A stretch of 64,000 nt of DNA from Methanobacterium subterraneum. GTDB taxonomy: Archaea; Methanobacteriota; Methanobacteria; Methanobacteriales; Methanobacteriaceae. A program made the translations under genes and the position numbers. The notes under the pieces are model-generated. The model did no database searches. It worked only from the letters and a program-made list of their open reading frames with translations, and was not told where the DNA came from. Position 1 is the first letter of the stretch; each line of letters opens with the position of its first letter. The stretch lies in NCBI RefSeq assembly GCF_002813695.1, contig NZ_CP017768.1:930001-994000 (forward strand). Reading direction: 5' to 3'. Below are positions 32,987 to 50,827 of the stretch, piece after piece.

Positions 32987-33200
32987 CCCTATCCTCTCTA
33001 ATGAGTTCTGCTGCTTCAACATCCTTCATCTTTTTTCTGATACTTTCAGCATCCCTGAGGAGCCTTTTTTTACTTTCTTCCTGGATTAATCTAATGGTTA
33101 ACTGCCGTATTTCTTCTTGCCAGTTCACATCATCCATTTCATCCATCATCTTCCGAAACTGGGCCGGTATACGAATACTGTATACAGATTTTGTAGACAT
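32976..33200 (-). CDS. vapB: VapB-like antitoxin
   Basis: A 74-residue protein with an N-terminal strand and helix (SVYSIRIPAQFRKMMDEM) fitting a ribbon-helix-helix DNA-binding fold, and a charged helical C-terminus (KKRLLRDAESIRKKM) that would wrap the toxin. It overlaps the PIN gene. A TATA-like TATTAGTATAAT lies upstream on the minus strand (about 33224-33237), within reach of autoregulation by the pair. Confidence 0.82.
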   Translation of the reverse strand: MSTKSVYSIRIPAQFRKMMDEMDDVNWQEEIRQLTIRLIQEESKKRLLRDAESIRKKMKDVEAAELIREDRDVH

Positions 33201-33440
33201 AATCGTATATATGCTCCTGATTATACTAATATTTTATTATTCAAAAATTATTCAGGATTAGTTGTACTAATTCAACCAAAAAGAAAATCGTATTCAGATT
33301 AAGTCCATGTCTTATTTTAGAATTTTACTTGAAAATAGTGACTAATGAACACATTGGCTGGATATTGCTCTTTCAAAATGAGCTTCACTAGATTTTAAGC
33401 TAACCTGATTCTCTACTTGTTCATGTAAAAACCTTGGTGT

Positions 33441-33892
33441 TTAACTGTTACTCATCTAAAAGCTCTGGAGTTCTAGCATTACGTCTTGTTATAACCGGCC
33501 GCCCAGATTCCTTTTCTATAATTTAAAAGGTTCAGCCTTAGGCGAAGGTATGGATTGAATTAACCTCAATAATTGTTTTGTGCTGGCTGCGTCGGTTAAA
33601 CGCATTTTACCATCAGCAGGCATTTTCAACTGTACGATATTTTCGTACAGTTCACTACCCTCATCAATTTTCATTTTAATTTTCAAATCACCCCTATCTT
33701 CGGGGTTTTTACTATCGGTTAACACGGCTATAACATCAATAATCGAAAAGAACCATTCTTATTCGTTTTCATCCCAAAAGGTCCTAATTTTTTTATCCTC
33801 GAAAAGTTTAATTGCATTGTTACCCGTCTAATACCCCAATTAATTCCCACATAATAAACTAAGAGTAATTATTAATACTACTGATTTTATTG
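33441..33892 (-). pseudogene. Decayed Bro-N (phage antirepressor-type) gene, copy 1
   Basis: A broken relative of the gene at 50828-51660, about 85-90 percent identical by eye where they align. The start codon is gone, a block of about 438 bp present in the other copy is deleted (junction near 33520-33524, two-base AT shared at the ends), and small indels break the frame. What remains codes for fragments such as SELYENIVQLKMP and TKQLLRLIQSIPSPKAEPFKL. The homology runs from the ancestral stop codon to about 30 bp before the gene plus its upstream region. Same orientation as copy 2, 17 kb away across the NRPS cluster. Confidence 0.85.
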
Positions 33893-34327
33893 ATATTAAA
33901 GTATCCTATTCTTCAAATCTTGTTAAGTCTTGAACACATTCTAAATCTTTCCCGGACCTTTGATTCATATTCATTTGAGTGACTAATCCATTTTAAACTC
34001 AAAAGTCTAGAATAGCCATTAAAAAAGTTTTCAAGTATGCCCATCTCATTTTTGACCAGATATACACTCCTATAATTCCTTTTTTCATTCAATTGGTTCT
34101 ACCAGGAGTACTTTGACTCTTTTCCAGATCCAACCTGTGGGGAACATAGAATCCTTCCGGAGTTTTCAAAAAAAAGTTTTCAGGAAAGGTTAATGGAAAT
34201 TCTCTTAAGTTAATATATTATTAATTAATAAATAAGTATTATTAAATGTAAATATTAATTAAACCAACATCGACTGATGGTTTTTATACCTCAACTGTTT
34301 TATATGTGATGTAGAACAGAGGGTAAC
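33893..34327. other. Gene-free region with TumE-like operon promoter
   Basis: No gene seen. GTTTTTATACC at about 34279-34289 and TTTTATATG at about 34301-34309 are TATA-like; GAGGGTAAC just before ATG 34328 is the ribosome-binding site. Confidence 0.4.
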
Positions 34328-34585
34328 ATGAAAGATGAAAGTGGAAATTCAGTGCAGATAGCAAGTAGGACAATCTACTTTCGCATAACTGAGCGAGGAT
34401 GGGCAATAGTTGTAATGCCAGACAACTTCAAAGTGGATAACTATTACCATGGAGTACACATCCATCCAGATAGAAAACAATTATCCATCCATGATCCAGA
34501 AATAATATACGAGATTATCTATCAGCACATCATCAGAGAAGGTAAGATTGTGGAAGATAAAATAAGAGAGGAGTTAGGATTATGA
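34328..34585 (+). CDS. TumE-like putative toxin
   Basis: An 85-residue protein with central segment YYHGVHIHPDRKQLSIHD and following helix IIYEIIYQHI, which resembles TumE-family (DUF6516) toxins that occur before an HVO_A0114/TumA-type DNA-binding antitoxin. The next gene overlaps it by 4 bp (ATGA). The family assignment is by pattern and gene order and is moderate; the activity of such toxins is not certain. Confidence 0.6.
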   Translation: MKDESGNSVQIASRTIYFRITERGWAIVVMPDNFKVDNYYHGVHIHPDRKQLSIHDPEIIYEIIYQHIIREGKIVEDKIREELGL

Positions 34586-35007
34586 TAATAAAACTGGTTC
34601 GCCAGATGAAAGGTAGCGAATTGGTGGAAATGTTAAAGGAAAAATATGGTTCAATGGATAACTTAAAAAGGTTGATGGAAAAAGACCCGAAAAATGTTTT
34701 ATATCCACTGGATTTAGAAGATTGGTTATACCACCTAGAACACCCAGACGCCGAAGTCAAACAATCTGAAACCATCTTCATAAAGGATCTTAAAATAAAT
34801 ATGTCAGATCTGAAAATGCTGGACATCATCAAAAATCAGCACCCCACATCCATAAGAAACCTTTCCTATATACTTCACAAAGATTTAAAAACAGTTCAAC
34901 CAAGGGTGCATAAATTAGCAGAAGAAGGTTTCATTAAATTGGAACCGGGCCCTAAAAATGCCAAGAAACCTGTGGTTAATTTCAATAAAATAGAGATTGA
35001 GATATAA
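34582..35007 (+). CDS. HVO_A0114/TumA-like DNA-binding protein (putative antitoxin)
   Basis: A 141-residue protein. The C-terminal 70 residues form a winged helix (MLDIIKNQHPTSIRNLSYIL as helix-turn-helix, then VQPRVHKLAEEGFIKLEPG as recognition helix and wing). The N-terminal half is helical and acidic/basic mixed. It overlaps the preceding small gene by ATGA, so the two are translationally coupled. Likely represses its own operon and neutralises the partner. Confidence 0.65.
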   Translation: MIIKLVRQMKGSELVEMLKEKYGSMDNLKRLMEKDPKNVLYPLDLEDWLYHLEHPDAEVKQSETIFIKDLKINMSDLKMLDIIKNQHPTSIRNLSYILHKDLKTVQPRVHKLAEEGFIKLEPGPKNAKKPVVNFNKIEIEI

Positions 35008-35177
35008 GGAAAACAAAAACTTGTTTTTTTAGGATTTACAATATTATTAGATTTTCGTAATGTTTTTTCTTTTTCATCTCAAAACAATATAAACATTATT
35101 TTTTTACATGTTCGTAATGTTTGTACTGAAAATTATAGTTTAATAAAATGTTCAATAAAGAATTATGGATGCTTTAT

Positions 35178-35283
35178 TGAATTTTTTACCCAATTTGGGT
35201 TTGAGAAGATCATTCAATTTGGATGATTCTAATTTCACCTGTTTTGCAGAGTTTTGTGGAGATACTCTGCCTGAGGTATATTA
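35178..35283 (-). repeat. Degenerate duplicate of a NERD gene segment
   Basis: About 105 bp directly after the NERD gene stop closely resemble 35478-35583 inside that gene in the same orientation (shared phrases include TAATTTCACCTGTTT and GATACTCTGCC). This is a leftover of a tandem duplication or of a second NERD gene that was deleted. Confidence 0.7.
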
Positions 35284-35288
35284 AGCAT

Positions 35289-36023
35289 CTATTTTATTCT
35301 ACCATACTTAGCTAAGATATTAATTATCTCCTTAACTTCCTTAGAACTCAGAATTTTCCGCCCGTGGGAAAGGTAAGAAACTAGATCTTCAGGGTAAACG
35401 ATTTCATACGATTTTATATCTTTTTTAAGGATTAGATTATGGTTTATTGGAGATATTACTGGATTTATGGCTGTTTTATTTAATTTTTTACCCAGTTTAT
35501 TTTTTAGAAAAACATTCAACTTTGAGACCTGTAATTTCACCTGTTTGGCAGGGTTTTGTGGGGATACTCTGCCGGAGGTATGGTACCAGCAGTCCTCATC
35601 TGGGATGTAGGTTGGCTTGTAATTTTTGGTTTCAATAACGTAGACCCCGGTGGGTCCCACCACCACATGGTCAATATCACCACCCAAATTTGGTATCTTA
35701 ACATCCCGAATAGCCGTGTACTTTTTAGGTAATTTCTTGAGCTTTTTAGCCACTATCTTCTCACCCTTAGCACCCCTACTCCAGGTTCGGCGTTTAGACC
35801 ACCCATATCTAGATATGATTAGCCCGGTGATGACCAGTAAGGCGAGTAAGGATAACTGTAGAAATCCCCATATCCCGGTTAATAGAATAAACCCTGAGAT
35901 CCTGATTAATAATACCAATCCCATGATCCCCATTAATAGAATAATTACCCCCAGAAAGGTTATTTTAGTGTAATATGATACCCTGGATTTAACATGTGAT
36001 TTCTGTTTAGAAATGTTCACCAC
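35289..36023 (-). CDS. NERD-domain membrane protein
   Basis: A 244-residue protein with two or three N-terminal membrane helices (FLGVIILLMGIMGLVLLI, LLTGIWGFLQLSLLALLVI) and a cytosolic nuclease-related NERD domain: WSRGAKGEKIVAKKLKKL, NLGGDIDHVVVGPTGVYVIETKNY with the Asp and the Glu-x-Lys of the restriction-endonuclease-like fold. The C-terminal part (YPEDLVSYLSHGRK) is typical. The role of NERD proteins is unproven; DNA processing is suspected. TATA-like TTTATATAATA lies on the minus strand near 36074-36085. Confidence 0.85.
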   Translation of the reverse strand: MVNISKQKSHVKSRVSYYTKITFLGVIILLMGIMGLVLLIRISGFILLTGIWGFLQLSLLALLVITGLIISRYGWSKRRTWSRGAKGEKIVAKKLKKLPKKYTAIRDVKIPNLGGDIDHVVVGPTGVYVIETKNYKPTYIPDEDCWYHTSGRVSPQNPAKQVKLQVSKLNVFLKNKLGKKLNKTAINPVISPINHNLILKKDIKSYEIVYPEDLVSYLSHGRKILSSKEVKEIINILAKYGRIK

Positions 36024-36559
36024 TCCGTAGTTTCTGATAATATTTATTATAAACCTATTTTTTTAACTATTAAGTATTATATAAAGGTTTTTCATGGTTA
36101 AATGTGGGGAAGTATTGTAATTCTTTAAAAAGAGTTAATTTTTTATTTATTTTTGATTCCAATATAAATTATTTAAATATGAACACCATCTAGAATATCC
36201 TTCATTCAGAGTACATAATTTTTTTCTAAGAAGATACCACTTGATAATTCAAGTGATTACCACCTACTAATTAAAAAAATGATTACCCCTAATAATAGAA
36301 AAATGATTTTTACCCTATAATAAAAAAGTGATGATTTTTTTGATTTTTTCCTCAATTTTTTTAAGTATATCGCAGATTATTTTCAATGTATAGTTCTAAA
36401 TTTCTAAGTATTAGTTCTAAATTCCCAAGTACACCGCTAGATCCGGTGGTAATCCCCTTTTTATAAGATTCATAGGTGGTCCGCCAAATATATATGTTAT
36501 AGTGCTGGTAATTAGATTAAAGCCCATAAAGTATGTGTTAATAAATTTAGGGTAGTGCC
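36024..36559. other. Divergent intergenic region before the NRPS cluster
   Basis: No gene seen in about 535 bp. AT-rich with a few repeated AGTTCTAAATT(T/C)CC phrases near 36390-36430 and GATTACC(A/C)CC phrases near 36255-36285. It carries the promoter of the NERD gene on the minus strand and that of the NRPS cluster on the plus strand. Confidence 0.45.
36486..36496 (+). promoter_or_regulatory. Probable TATA box of the NRPS operon
   Basis: AAATATATATG sits 64-74 bp before the phosphopantetheinyl transferase start, so transcription would start near 36520. GGGTAGTG lies just before ATG 36560 as ribosome-binding site. Confidence 0.4.
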
Positions 36560-37336
36560 ATGCTGTTATATTACACTGATGTTTCAAAGCTGGACATAAA
36601 TCAGGCCCATCATGCTGTATCTTTGGAGAGGCTTGAAAAAACAGCCAGATACATCCATCAGAAGGATAAAAAATTATCCATAGGTGCAGAACTTCTTTTA
36701 AAATATTCTTTAAATCAAATTGGCATTTCTAATCCGGTATTCGACCATGATAAATATGGTAAACCTTTTTTAGGGAACCATCCCCATGTTCATTTTAACC
36801 TCTCTCACTCCGAGGACTACGTGGCCTGTGCAGTTACTGATTCTCCAGTAGGAGTGGATATTGAACACATCCAAGATGCAGAGCTAGACATAGCCAGGCA
36901 CTATTTTTTCGGCAGTGAATACAAGCATATCCAGAACAGCCCCCGTCAAGAGAGAGCTTTTTTCCAGTTTTGGGTTTTAAAGGAGAGTTACATGAAAATG
37001 ACTGGCCTGGGATTCCGCATGGCCCTTGACGAATTCTCCATAGATATCAACAATAGCTCTCGGGATAAGGGTGCTAGGATAAGAGTTAAAACACGGAATG
37101 AAAACACCGGTGGATTGGAATTAGCTGACAAACAACCGGAATTTGGAGTTTGGAGCGTGGCTGGGGATGAGTACATGCTGGCGGTGTGTTCAGAAGGTAA
37201 AATTAACCAGGAAGCAAATTCAAAGCCAAATTCAAAGCCAAATTCAAAGCCAAATTTAATCAGTTTAGACGATTTATTGAGGGAAACCGAGAGGGAAACC
37301 ATGGAAATAAAGAGCCAACACCAGAGGGGGATTTAA
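36560..37336 (+). CDS. Sfp-type 4'-phosphopantetheinyl transferase
   Basis: A 258-residue enzyme that moves phosphopantetheine from CoA to the carrier-domain Ser residues of the NRPS next door. Family motifs: the N-terminal KYGKPFL and FNLSHSEDYVACA, then GVDIEHI (Mg2+ Asp/Glu) and FWVLKESYMKMTGLG. The C-terminus ends in a low-complexity stretch with three copies of SKPN, coded by a 12-bp tandem repeat at about 37214-37252. Its stop is 2 bp before the NRPS start, so both are one operon. Confidence 0.93.
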   Translation: MLLYYTDVSKLDINQAHHAVSLERLEKTARYIHQKDKKLSIGAELLLKYSLNQIGISNPVFDHDKYGKPFLGNHPHVHFNLSHSEDYVACAVTDSPVGVDIEHIQDAELDIARHYFFGSEYKHIQNSPRQERAFFQFWVLKESYMKMTGLGFRMALDEFSIDINNSSRDKGARIRVKTRNENTGGLELADKQPEFGVWSVAGDEYMLAVCSEGKINQEANSKPNSKPNSKPNLISLDDLLRETERETMEIKSQHQRGI

Positions 37337-37338
37337 CT

Positions 37339-45592
<8,254 letters not shown>

Positions 45593-45600
<8 letters not shown>

Positions 45601-45649
45601 TAAAAACTACTTTGACGGATAAAAACTACTTTGATGGATAAAAAGAAGA
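45593..45649 (+). repeat. 19-bp tandem repeat across the NRPS stop codon
   Basis: TTTGA(T/C)(T/G)GATAAAAACTAC occurs twice and a third, partly changed copy follows, the first copy including the NRPS stop. Each copy recreates the ending Phe-Asp-stop or a near version, so length changes would not harm the protein. Confidence 0.6.
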
Positions 45650-45720
45650 AGAATTTAATCCAGAATAAAAGAATATCAACCAAAATACGATAATTAATCT
45701 AGAATAAGAGGAATTACTAC

Positions 45721-47463
45721 ATGTACGAAAGAAGCTACAATCTGGTTAGGGCCAAGTTCAGGGAATTTTTCCTGCCCACCCTACTCATGTCCATGGCCAT
45801 GAACCTCAGCACCTTCATGGACACCCTCATCGTGGGTAACACCCTGGGACCCATCAATATCTCAGCCATGGCCCTCATCGCCCCTATCATCACCTTCATC
45901 AACCTGGTGTACTGGATGATCGGCCTGGGTGGTTCCCTGCTCAGCGCGGTTTCCAAGGCAGAGCGTAACCAGGAGAAGAGTGACATGTACTTCACCATCT
46001 CCATCGTGCTTTTGATCCTGGTGGGATTATGCTTCTCGTCCCTGGGACTGGTGTTCATGGACCAACTGGTGGCTGCCCTCACCAGCAACCCCCAACTGGC
46101 CGTGCTGGTTGAAAGATTCCTGGGGGTTTACTTCATGGGATCTCCCCTGCTCTTCTTCCTTATGGGCATCGCCTACTTCATACGTGCTGATGGAATGCCC
46201 AGATTATCCTTCTACGCCCTCCTAATATCCAACATCGTTAACCTGGCATTGGACCTCTTTTACATCCTGGTCCTGGGGATGGATATTCAGGGAGCAGCCC
46301 TGGCCACCATCACCGGGTACACCGTGGGGACCATATTCATCATGCAGTACTTCTTCCACAAGGAGAGGACCATGCACTTCATCTCCCTGGCCAAGTGCAA
46401 ACTCTACCTGGTGGGGGATATTGTGAAGCTGGGATTTCCCCCGGCCTCCATGCAACTATTCTTAACAGTGAAACTCTTCTTCATCAACACCTTCATCCTA
46501 CTCTATGCTGGTAAACCTGGTTTAACTGCATTCTCGGTTTTCTACAACAGCCTCTACATTATCTACATGTTCCTCATTGGAACCTCACAATCCATGTCCC
46601 CCATTGTCTCCATTTACTTCCAGGAGAAGGATTACTACGGGGTTTGGTACACCCTCAACACCTCACTGAAGATAGTGTTAGTCACCGGGGTGGTGTTCAC
46701 TGCCCTGTTACTGGCCTTCCCCAGCACCCTACTCCACCTCTTCGGGGTGAGCGACCCGGTGGACTTAGTTGTGGGGGTGAATGCCCTGCGTATACTTTCC
46801 CTGAGCATCATGGGCACTGCGGTGACCTTCCTGATGATGTTCTACACCCAGGCCATAAAGCAGGGAAAATTATCCTTCCTGATATCCATAACCGAGGGAT
46901 TGATTCTACCTGTGTCTCTGGCTTACCTTCTCTCCGGGGTTATGGGTATTGATGGAGTGTGGGTGTCATTCCTCCTGGCAGAGGTTGGTACCATAATACT
47001 GATCTACCTGTCCACCCGGTTAATTGCCCAACGGTCCAGGGGTGAGCTTTCCGGGTTCTTCCTCATGGGCAGTTACCATGATGCTCCGGTTCTGGATGTG
47101 ACCATAAAAAATTCCCTGAGTGATGCAGTGGGCATATCCCAGAAGCTCATTGACTTTACCCAGGAAAACGGGGTGGACCCCAGGACTGCTGTCCTCATTG
47201 GTATGGCAGTGGAGGAGATGGCGGTGAATATAATCAACTACAACCAGGATAAAATGGAGTACATGGATATTCTGACTAAAATTGGGGATGAACATATTAC
47301 CATTGCCTTCAAGGACACGGGAACCGAATTCGACCCCTCCACTTATACACCGGAGGATATGGGCTCCTTTGAGAGTATTGAAGTTCTGCAGAAGATAGCC
47401 CATGAAATAAGTTACGCCCGGTTGATAGGTTTAAACAGTACAGTGATTAGCATTAAAAGATAA
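45721..47463 (+). CDS. MATE-family exporter fused to an RsbW-like ATPase domain
   Basis: A 580-residue protein. Residues 1-450 form 12 membrane helices of a MATE antiporter ([42 protein letters not shown] as in the family), the likely exporter of the NRPS product. Residues about 455-580 form a cytosolic GHKL/HATPase domain of the anti-sigma kinase type: N box [14 protein letters not shown] (Glu-x3-Asn), G1 [10 protein letters not shown]. The G2 GxG loop expected before [13 protein letters not shown] is missing (MGSFES), so kinase activity may be weakened. It starts 120 bp after the NRPS and precedes STAS, RsbW and RsbU genes. Fusion of a transporter to this domain suggests control of export by partner switching. 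Confidence 0.9.
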   Translation: MYERSYNLVRAKFREFFLPTLLMSMAMNLSTFMDTLIVGNTLGPINISAMALIAPIITFINLVYWMIGLGGSLLSAVSKAERNQEKSDMYFTISIVLLILVGLCFSSLGLVFMDQLVAALTSNPQLAVLVERFLGVYFMGSPLLFFLMGIAYFIRADGMPRLSFYALLISNIVNLALDLFYILVLGMDIQGAALATITGYTVGTIFIMQYFFHKERTMHFISLAKCKLYLVGDIVKLGFPPASMQLFLTVKLFFINTFILLYAGKPGLTAFSVFYNSLYIIYMFLIGTSQSMSPIVSIYFQEKDYYGVWYTLNTSLKIVLVTGVVFTALLLAFPSTLLHLFGVSDPVDLVVGVNALRILSLSIMGTAVTFLMMFYTQAIKQGKLSFLISITEGLILPVSLAYLLSGVMGIDGVWVSFLLAEVGTIILIYLSTRLIAQRSRGELSGFFLMGSYHDAPVLDVTIKNSLSDAVGISQKLIDFTQENGVDPRTAVLIGMAVEEMAVNIINYNQDKMEYMDILTKIGDEHITIAFKDTGTEFDPSTYTPEDMGSFESIEVLQKIAHEISYARLIGLNSTVISIKR

Positions 47464-47531
47464 AACATTAACCTGAGCAAGATTTGTGAATTACTTAAAA
47501 ATCAATAAATTACCGTTTCCATGGTGAAAGG

Positions 47532-47846
47532 ATGAACATTGAGAAGACTAGAGAAGGGAACAAATTAACCATAAAATTAGATGGCAGGCTTGATACCAAC
47601 ACCGCCCCGGAGCTGGAGAAAGAATTAAAGGAAGCTCTTCCCGGTGTGGGGGATCTGGTATTTGATTTTAGTGATCTGAAATATATTTCCAGTGCAGGGC
47701 TGCGCCTGATCCTCTCCACCCAGAAGACCATGAACCAGCAGGGCACACTGGTGATAGAAAATGTGAACGACATGGTAATGGAGATCTTTGAAACCACTGG
47801 ATTTTCCGATGTTTTAACCATTAAAGAAACAGAACCCTTAAACTAA
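47532..47846 (+). CDS. STAS-domain anti-sigma factor antagonist (RsbV/SpoIIAA-like)
   Basis: A 104-residue single STAS domain with LDGRLDTNTAPELEKEL and the phosphorylation-site loop YISSAGLRLIL (conserved Ser before AGL). In bacteria such a protein is phosphorylated by an RsbW-type kinase and dephosphorylated by an RsbU-type PP2C phosphatase; both partner types follow in this cluster. GGTGAAAGG lies just before the ATG at 47532. It is 68 bp after the MATE fusion. Confidence 0.93.
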   Translation: MNIEKTREGNKLTIKLDGRLDTNTAPELEKELKEALPGVGDLVFDFSDLKYISSAGLRLILSTQKTMNQQGTLVIENVNDMVMEIFETTGFSDVLTIKETEPLN

Positions 47847-47984
47847 ACAAAGCCGTACCACCCGATTAAAAAAAAATGAATAAAATAAAATAGAAAGAAT
47901 AAGGGTAAAAATAAAGGATAAGAGTTTAGGAGAGGGCCTAAAATCCGGGGATCAACGTCAAGGTAAATGAAAGGGAGATATCAG

Positions 47985-48536
47985 ATGGACCAGATAACAG
48001 TACCGGCACGCAAAGAAAACCTTAGTCGTGTACTGGAATTTATAGGACGGAAGTTGGAGCCATTCCCGTACAATGCCACTGCACTGCTCCGCTTGGAACT
48101 TTCTGTGGAAGAAGCATTCGTAAACATTGCCAGCTATGCTTACCAACTCAACAAGGAAAAAATAATCCCACAGGAAGAGATAATCCCGCAGGAAGGAATA
48201 ACCAATCATGAAAAGATAACCGTACAGGAAGAAATAACTCGGCAGGAAGAAATTACTGTGCAGGAAGAAATAACCGCACCTGAAGAAACAAGAGATGAAG
48301 AAATAACCGTGCGCCTGATTATAGATGAGGACCCCTTACAGATCATGGTACAGTTAATAGACTCTGGAAACCGGTTTAATCCCTTGGGAAAAGAGGACCC
48401 TGATATTTCTAAGGGAATTGAAGAAAAAGAACCCGGTGGATTGGGAATTTTCCTTATTAAGAAAAACGTGGACCAGGTTCACTACGAGTACCAGGAGGGG
48501 AAGAATATTCTAACCCTCCACAAGAGAATGGATTAA
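47985..48536 (+). CDS. RsbW-like serine kinase/anti-sigma ATPase with repeat insertion
   Basis: A 183-residue GHKL-fold protein. The N box is ELSVEEAFVNIASYAY, the G1 box LIDSGNRFNP and the G2 box GGLGIFLIKK; all are intact, unlike in the MATE fusion. Between the N box and the next strand lies an insertion of about 55 residues made of repeats of (I/V)(T/I)(V/P/R)QEE (about 48150-48300). ATG 47985 is chosen because GGGAGAT precedes it by 5 bases; the ATG at 47967 lies upstream of that site. It probably phosphorylates the STAS protein encoded just before. Confidence 0.88.
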   Translation: MDQITVPARKENLSRVLEFIGRKLEPFPYNATALLRLELSVEEAFVNIASYAYQLNKEKIIPQEEIIPQEGITNHEKITVQEEITRQEEITVQEEITAPEETRDEEITVRLIIDEDPLQIMVQLIDSGNRFNPLGKEDPDISKGIEEKEPGGLGIFLIKKNVDQVHYEYQEGKNILTLHKRMD

Positions 48537-48601
48537 AAAGGAAACCCAATTAAACAGCCCACATTGGGAAACCCATATAGACAGTTAAATTTAGGATTAA
48601 A

Positions 48602-50527
48602 ATGAATACCACCACCCTGAAGCACAAAATCAGCAGAATGGCCATCTGCGGTGTCCTGATCTTCCTCACTAACTTATTTTTCAGTTATTTATTCCCAGTC
48701 TTACCTATTTCTGAGCTGGGACCAGCCAGTGCATTACCCCCTGTTTTTGGTTTACTCTTTGGCCCATGGGGTGCATTGGGATCAGCCCTGGGGTACCTGG
48801 GAGCAGATATACTCTCCGGTGATCCGCCGGAAATTTATCTCATGTACTTCTTTGTCCAGTTCCTCTACGGTTACATTCCCTACAAACTATGGTACCTGCT
48901 GGATAAGGATAAGACCATCAGCCCACCCCGCCTGGACACTGTGAAGAATTTAACCAAATTCGTGGTGATAATGTTTGTAAATGCTGTGGTAATGGCCGGC
49001 TTCCTTGGTTTCCTCCTGGACGGCTTGGGACTCTACGAACTGGTCTCCTTAACCACCATAATATTCGCCCTGAATAACTTTGATTTTTCCATAATGTTCG
49101 GTACTTTACTTGTTATTGGGGCTAACTATTACGGTATCCTCATGATCAAACCCCGCACTGTCACTAAAACCTTCCTACCCCGGGGTTTATATGATGCAAT
49201 GGCAGTGGTGGCACTCCTGGTGGGAACTGAGAATATTATTTACTCCCTGTATACCGGGCCCAGCATATGGTCCATGGCTGCCGGGACCATAACCTATTCC
49301 CTGGCTTTAATCTACGTTCTAAAACCAGTGACCAAGGAAATTGGGGAAAAAACTAGCCAGATAAGGGTTTCATTAACCGAAAGGTTAATCCTGGTTTTCA
49401 TCATCATCGGGGCTATCATCGCCATGGTAACCGGGATCATATACTATTACACCATCCCCTTTCCAGAAGGTGGTGAAATACAATTCTGGGAGTCAGTTTA
49501 CCTCCATGTTACATTAATCCTATCCATTTTTTATATATCCACAATTCTACTTTTAAGGTACATTGAAAGGACCATAACCACCCCTATTGAGTCCATATCT
49601 GATATTGTCAATAATTATGTCAGTGATTCTGAGGGTATTGCCAGCAGCGCCCTAATCACTGCCAAGTGTCAGGAGTATGCTGCTGATGAGACTGAAGTGG
49701 GGATCCTGGCCCATTCCTTCCAGAACATGATCCAGGACCTGGAGATCTACCTGGAAAATTTGAAGAAAGTCACCTCGGAGAAGGAAAAAATTAACACCGA
49801 ATTGAATGTTGCCCGGAAAATCCAGGCGGATATGTTACCCCGGATCAGTACTTTAGGGGTTAGGGATGGATTTGACATCTACGCCACCAACCTGCCGGCC
49901 CGGGAGGTGGGTGGGGATTTCTATGACTTTTTCATGGTGGATGATAACCACTTGGCAGTGGTGATCGCCGATGTATCTGGTAAGGGTGTGCCTGCAGCTT
50001 TGTTCATGGTGATTGCCAAGACATTAATTAAAAACCAGGCCCAGCTCGGTAAAAATGCCGGGGAAGTTTTCTCCACAGTTAACAACCAATTGGTGGAGGG
50101 TAATGATGAGAACATGTTTGTAACCAGCTGGATGGGTATCCTGGAAACCACTACCGGAAGGTTCACCTATGTTAACGCCGGCCACAACCCACCCCTCCTG
50201 AAACAAGGTGGTGGGGATTACCAGTGGCTGAAGTCCAAACCAGGATTCATACTGGGAGGACTGGAGAACACCCAGTACCACCCGGAAGAGATTCACCTGG
50301 AACCTGGAAGCCGGGTTTACCTCTACACCGATGGTGTTACCGAAGCCATTGATGAGGGTGAGGAACTCTTTGGTGAGGGTAGATTACTGGAGGCAGTAAA
50401 CCGGGACCAAGATCCGGGGCTTGAAGAACTGTGTTCCCGTATCCTGGAAGGAATCGACAGTTTCGTGAAAGACCAGGAACAGTTCGATGATATTACCATG
50501 CTGGTAATGGAATATAAAAAACCATGA
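48602..50527 (+). CDS. Membrane RsbU-type PP2C serine phosphatase
   Basis: A 641-residue protein. The first 240 residues carry about seven membrane helices with a segment [18 protein letters not shown] and [13 protein letters not shown] that recalls small-molecule binding ECF S-component-like domains. A further pair of helices ([21 protein letters not shown] and [14 protein letters not shown]) frames an outside loop, followed by a HAMP-like segment ([14 protein letters not shown]), a coiled coil and the SpoIIE/RsbU phosphatase domain: [33 protein letters not shown] and DDITMLV. It probably senses an external or membrane signal and dephosphorylates the STAS protein. Confidence 0.9.
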   Translation: MNTTTLKHKISRMAICGVLIFLTNLFFSYLFPVLPISELGPASALPPVFGLLFGPWGALGSALGYLGADILSGDPPEIYLMYFFVQFLYGYIPYKLWYLLDKDKTISPPRLDTVKNLTKFVVIMFVNAVVMAGFLGFLLDGLGLYELVSLTTIIFALNNFDFSIMFGTLLVIGANYYGILMIKPRTVTKTFLPRGLYDAMAVVALLVGTENIIYSLYTGPSIWSMAAGTITYSLALIYVLKPVTKEIGEKTSQIRVSLTERLILVFIIIGAIIAMVTGIIYYYTIPFPEGGEIQFWESVYLHVTLILSIFYISTILLLRYIERTITTPIESISDIVNNYVSDSEGIASSALITAKCQEYAADETEVGILAHSFQNMIQDLEIYLENLKKVTSEKEKINTELNVARKIQADMLPRISTLGVRDGFDIYATNLPAREVGGDFYDFFMVDDNHLAVVIADVSGKGVPAALFMVIAKTLIKNQAQLGKNAGEVFSTVNNQLVEGNDENMFVTSWMGILETTTGRFTYVNAGHNPPLLKQGGGDYQWLKSKPGFILGGLENTQYHPEEIHLEPGSRVYLYTDGVTEAIDEGEELFGEGRLLEAVNRDQDPGLEELCSRILEGIDSFVKDQEQFDDITMLVMEYKKP

Positions 50528-50563
50528 TACCGGCTTGAGTATCCTGGATGGTATCTAGTACCC

Positions 50564-50637
50564 TTGAGTACACTAAATCTTCAAGCGTACCTATGTACAC
50601 AAGTTACTTTGAGCACACTAAATCTTCAAGTGAACCT
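50564..50637 (+). repeat. Two direct copies of a 29-bp unit after the RsbU gene
   Basis: Copy 1 at 50564-50592 and copy 2 at 50609-50637 agree at all but about four positions (shared core ACACTAAATCTTCAAG). They lie right after the phosphatase gene. No CRISPR-like extension exists. Confidence 0.6.
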
Positions 50638-50827
50638 AACAGGATTAAATGAAGTATTACATTATTCAAATCGCCCTATTTATTGAAAATATCATTCTAA
50701 AAAGATTTGAAACTAATGAAATTAGTCCACATCTATGGTCAATTTTCTCAAGTTTCATAGTAAAACATAATTCTTTAAGTTCATTTCATCCCTGCCAGTA
50801 AAATATGGAGGGGAAAATACCGGTTCT

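Noticed and set aside
33001..33302. Plus-strand frames across the vapBC locus
   Set aside because: Complementary-strand shadows of the antitoxin and its promoter.
50564..50637. Two 29-bp direct repeats as the start of a CRISPR array
   Set aside because: Only two imperfect copies with a 16-bp gap, no further units and no cas genes nearby.
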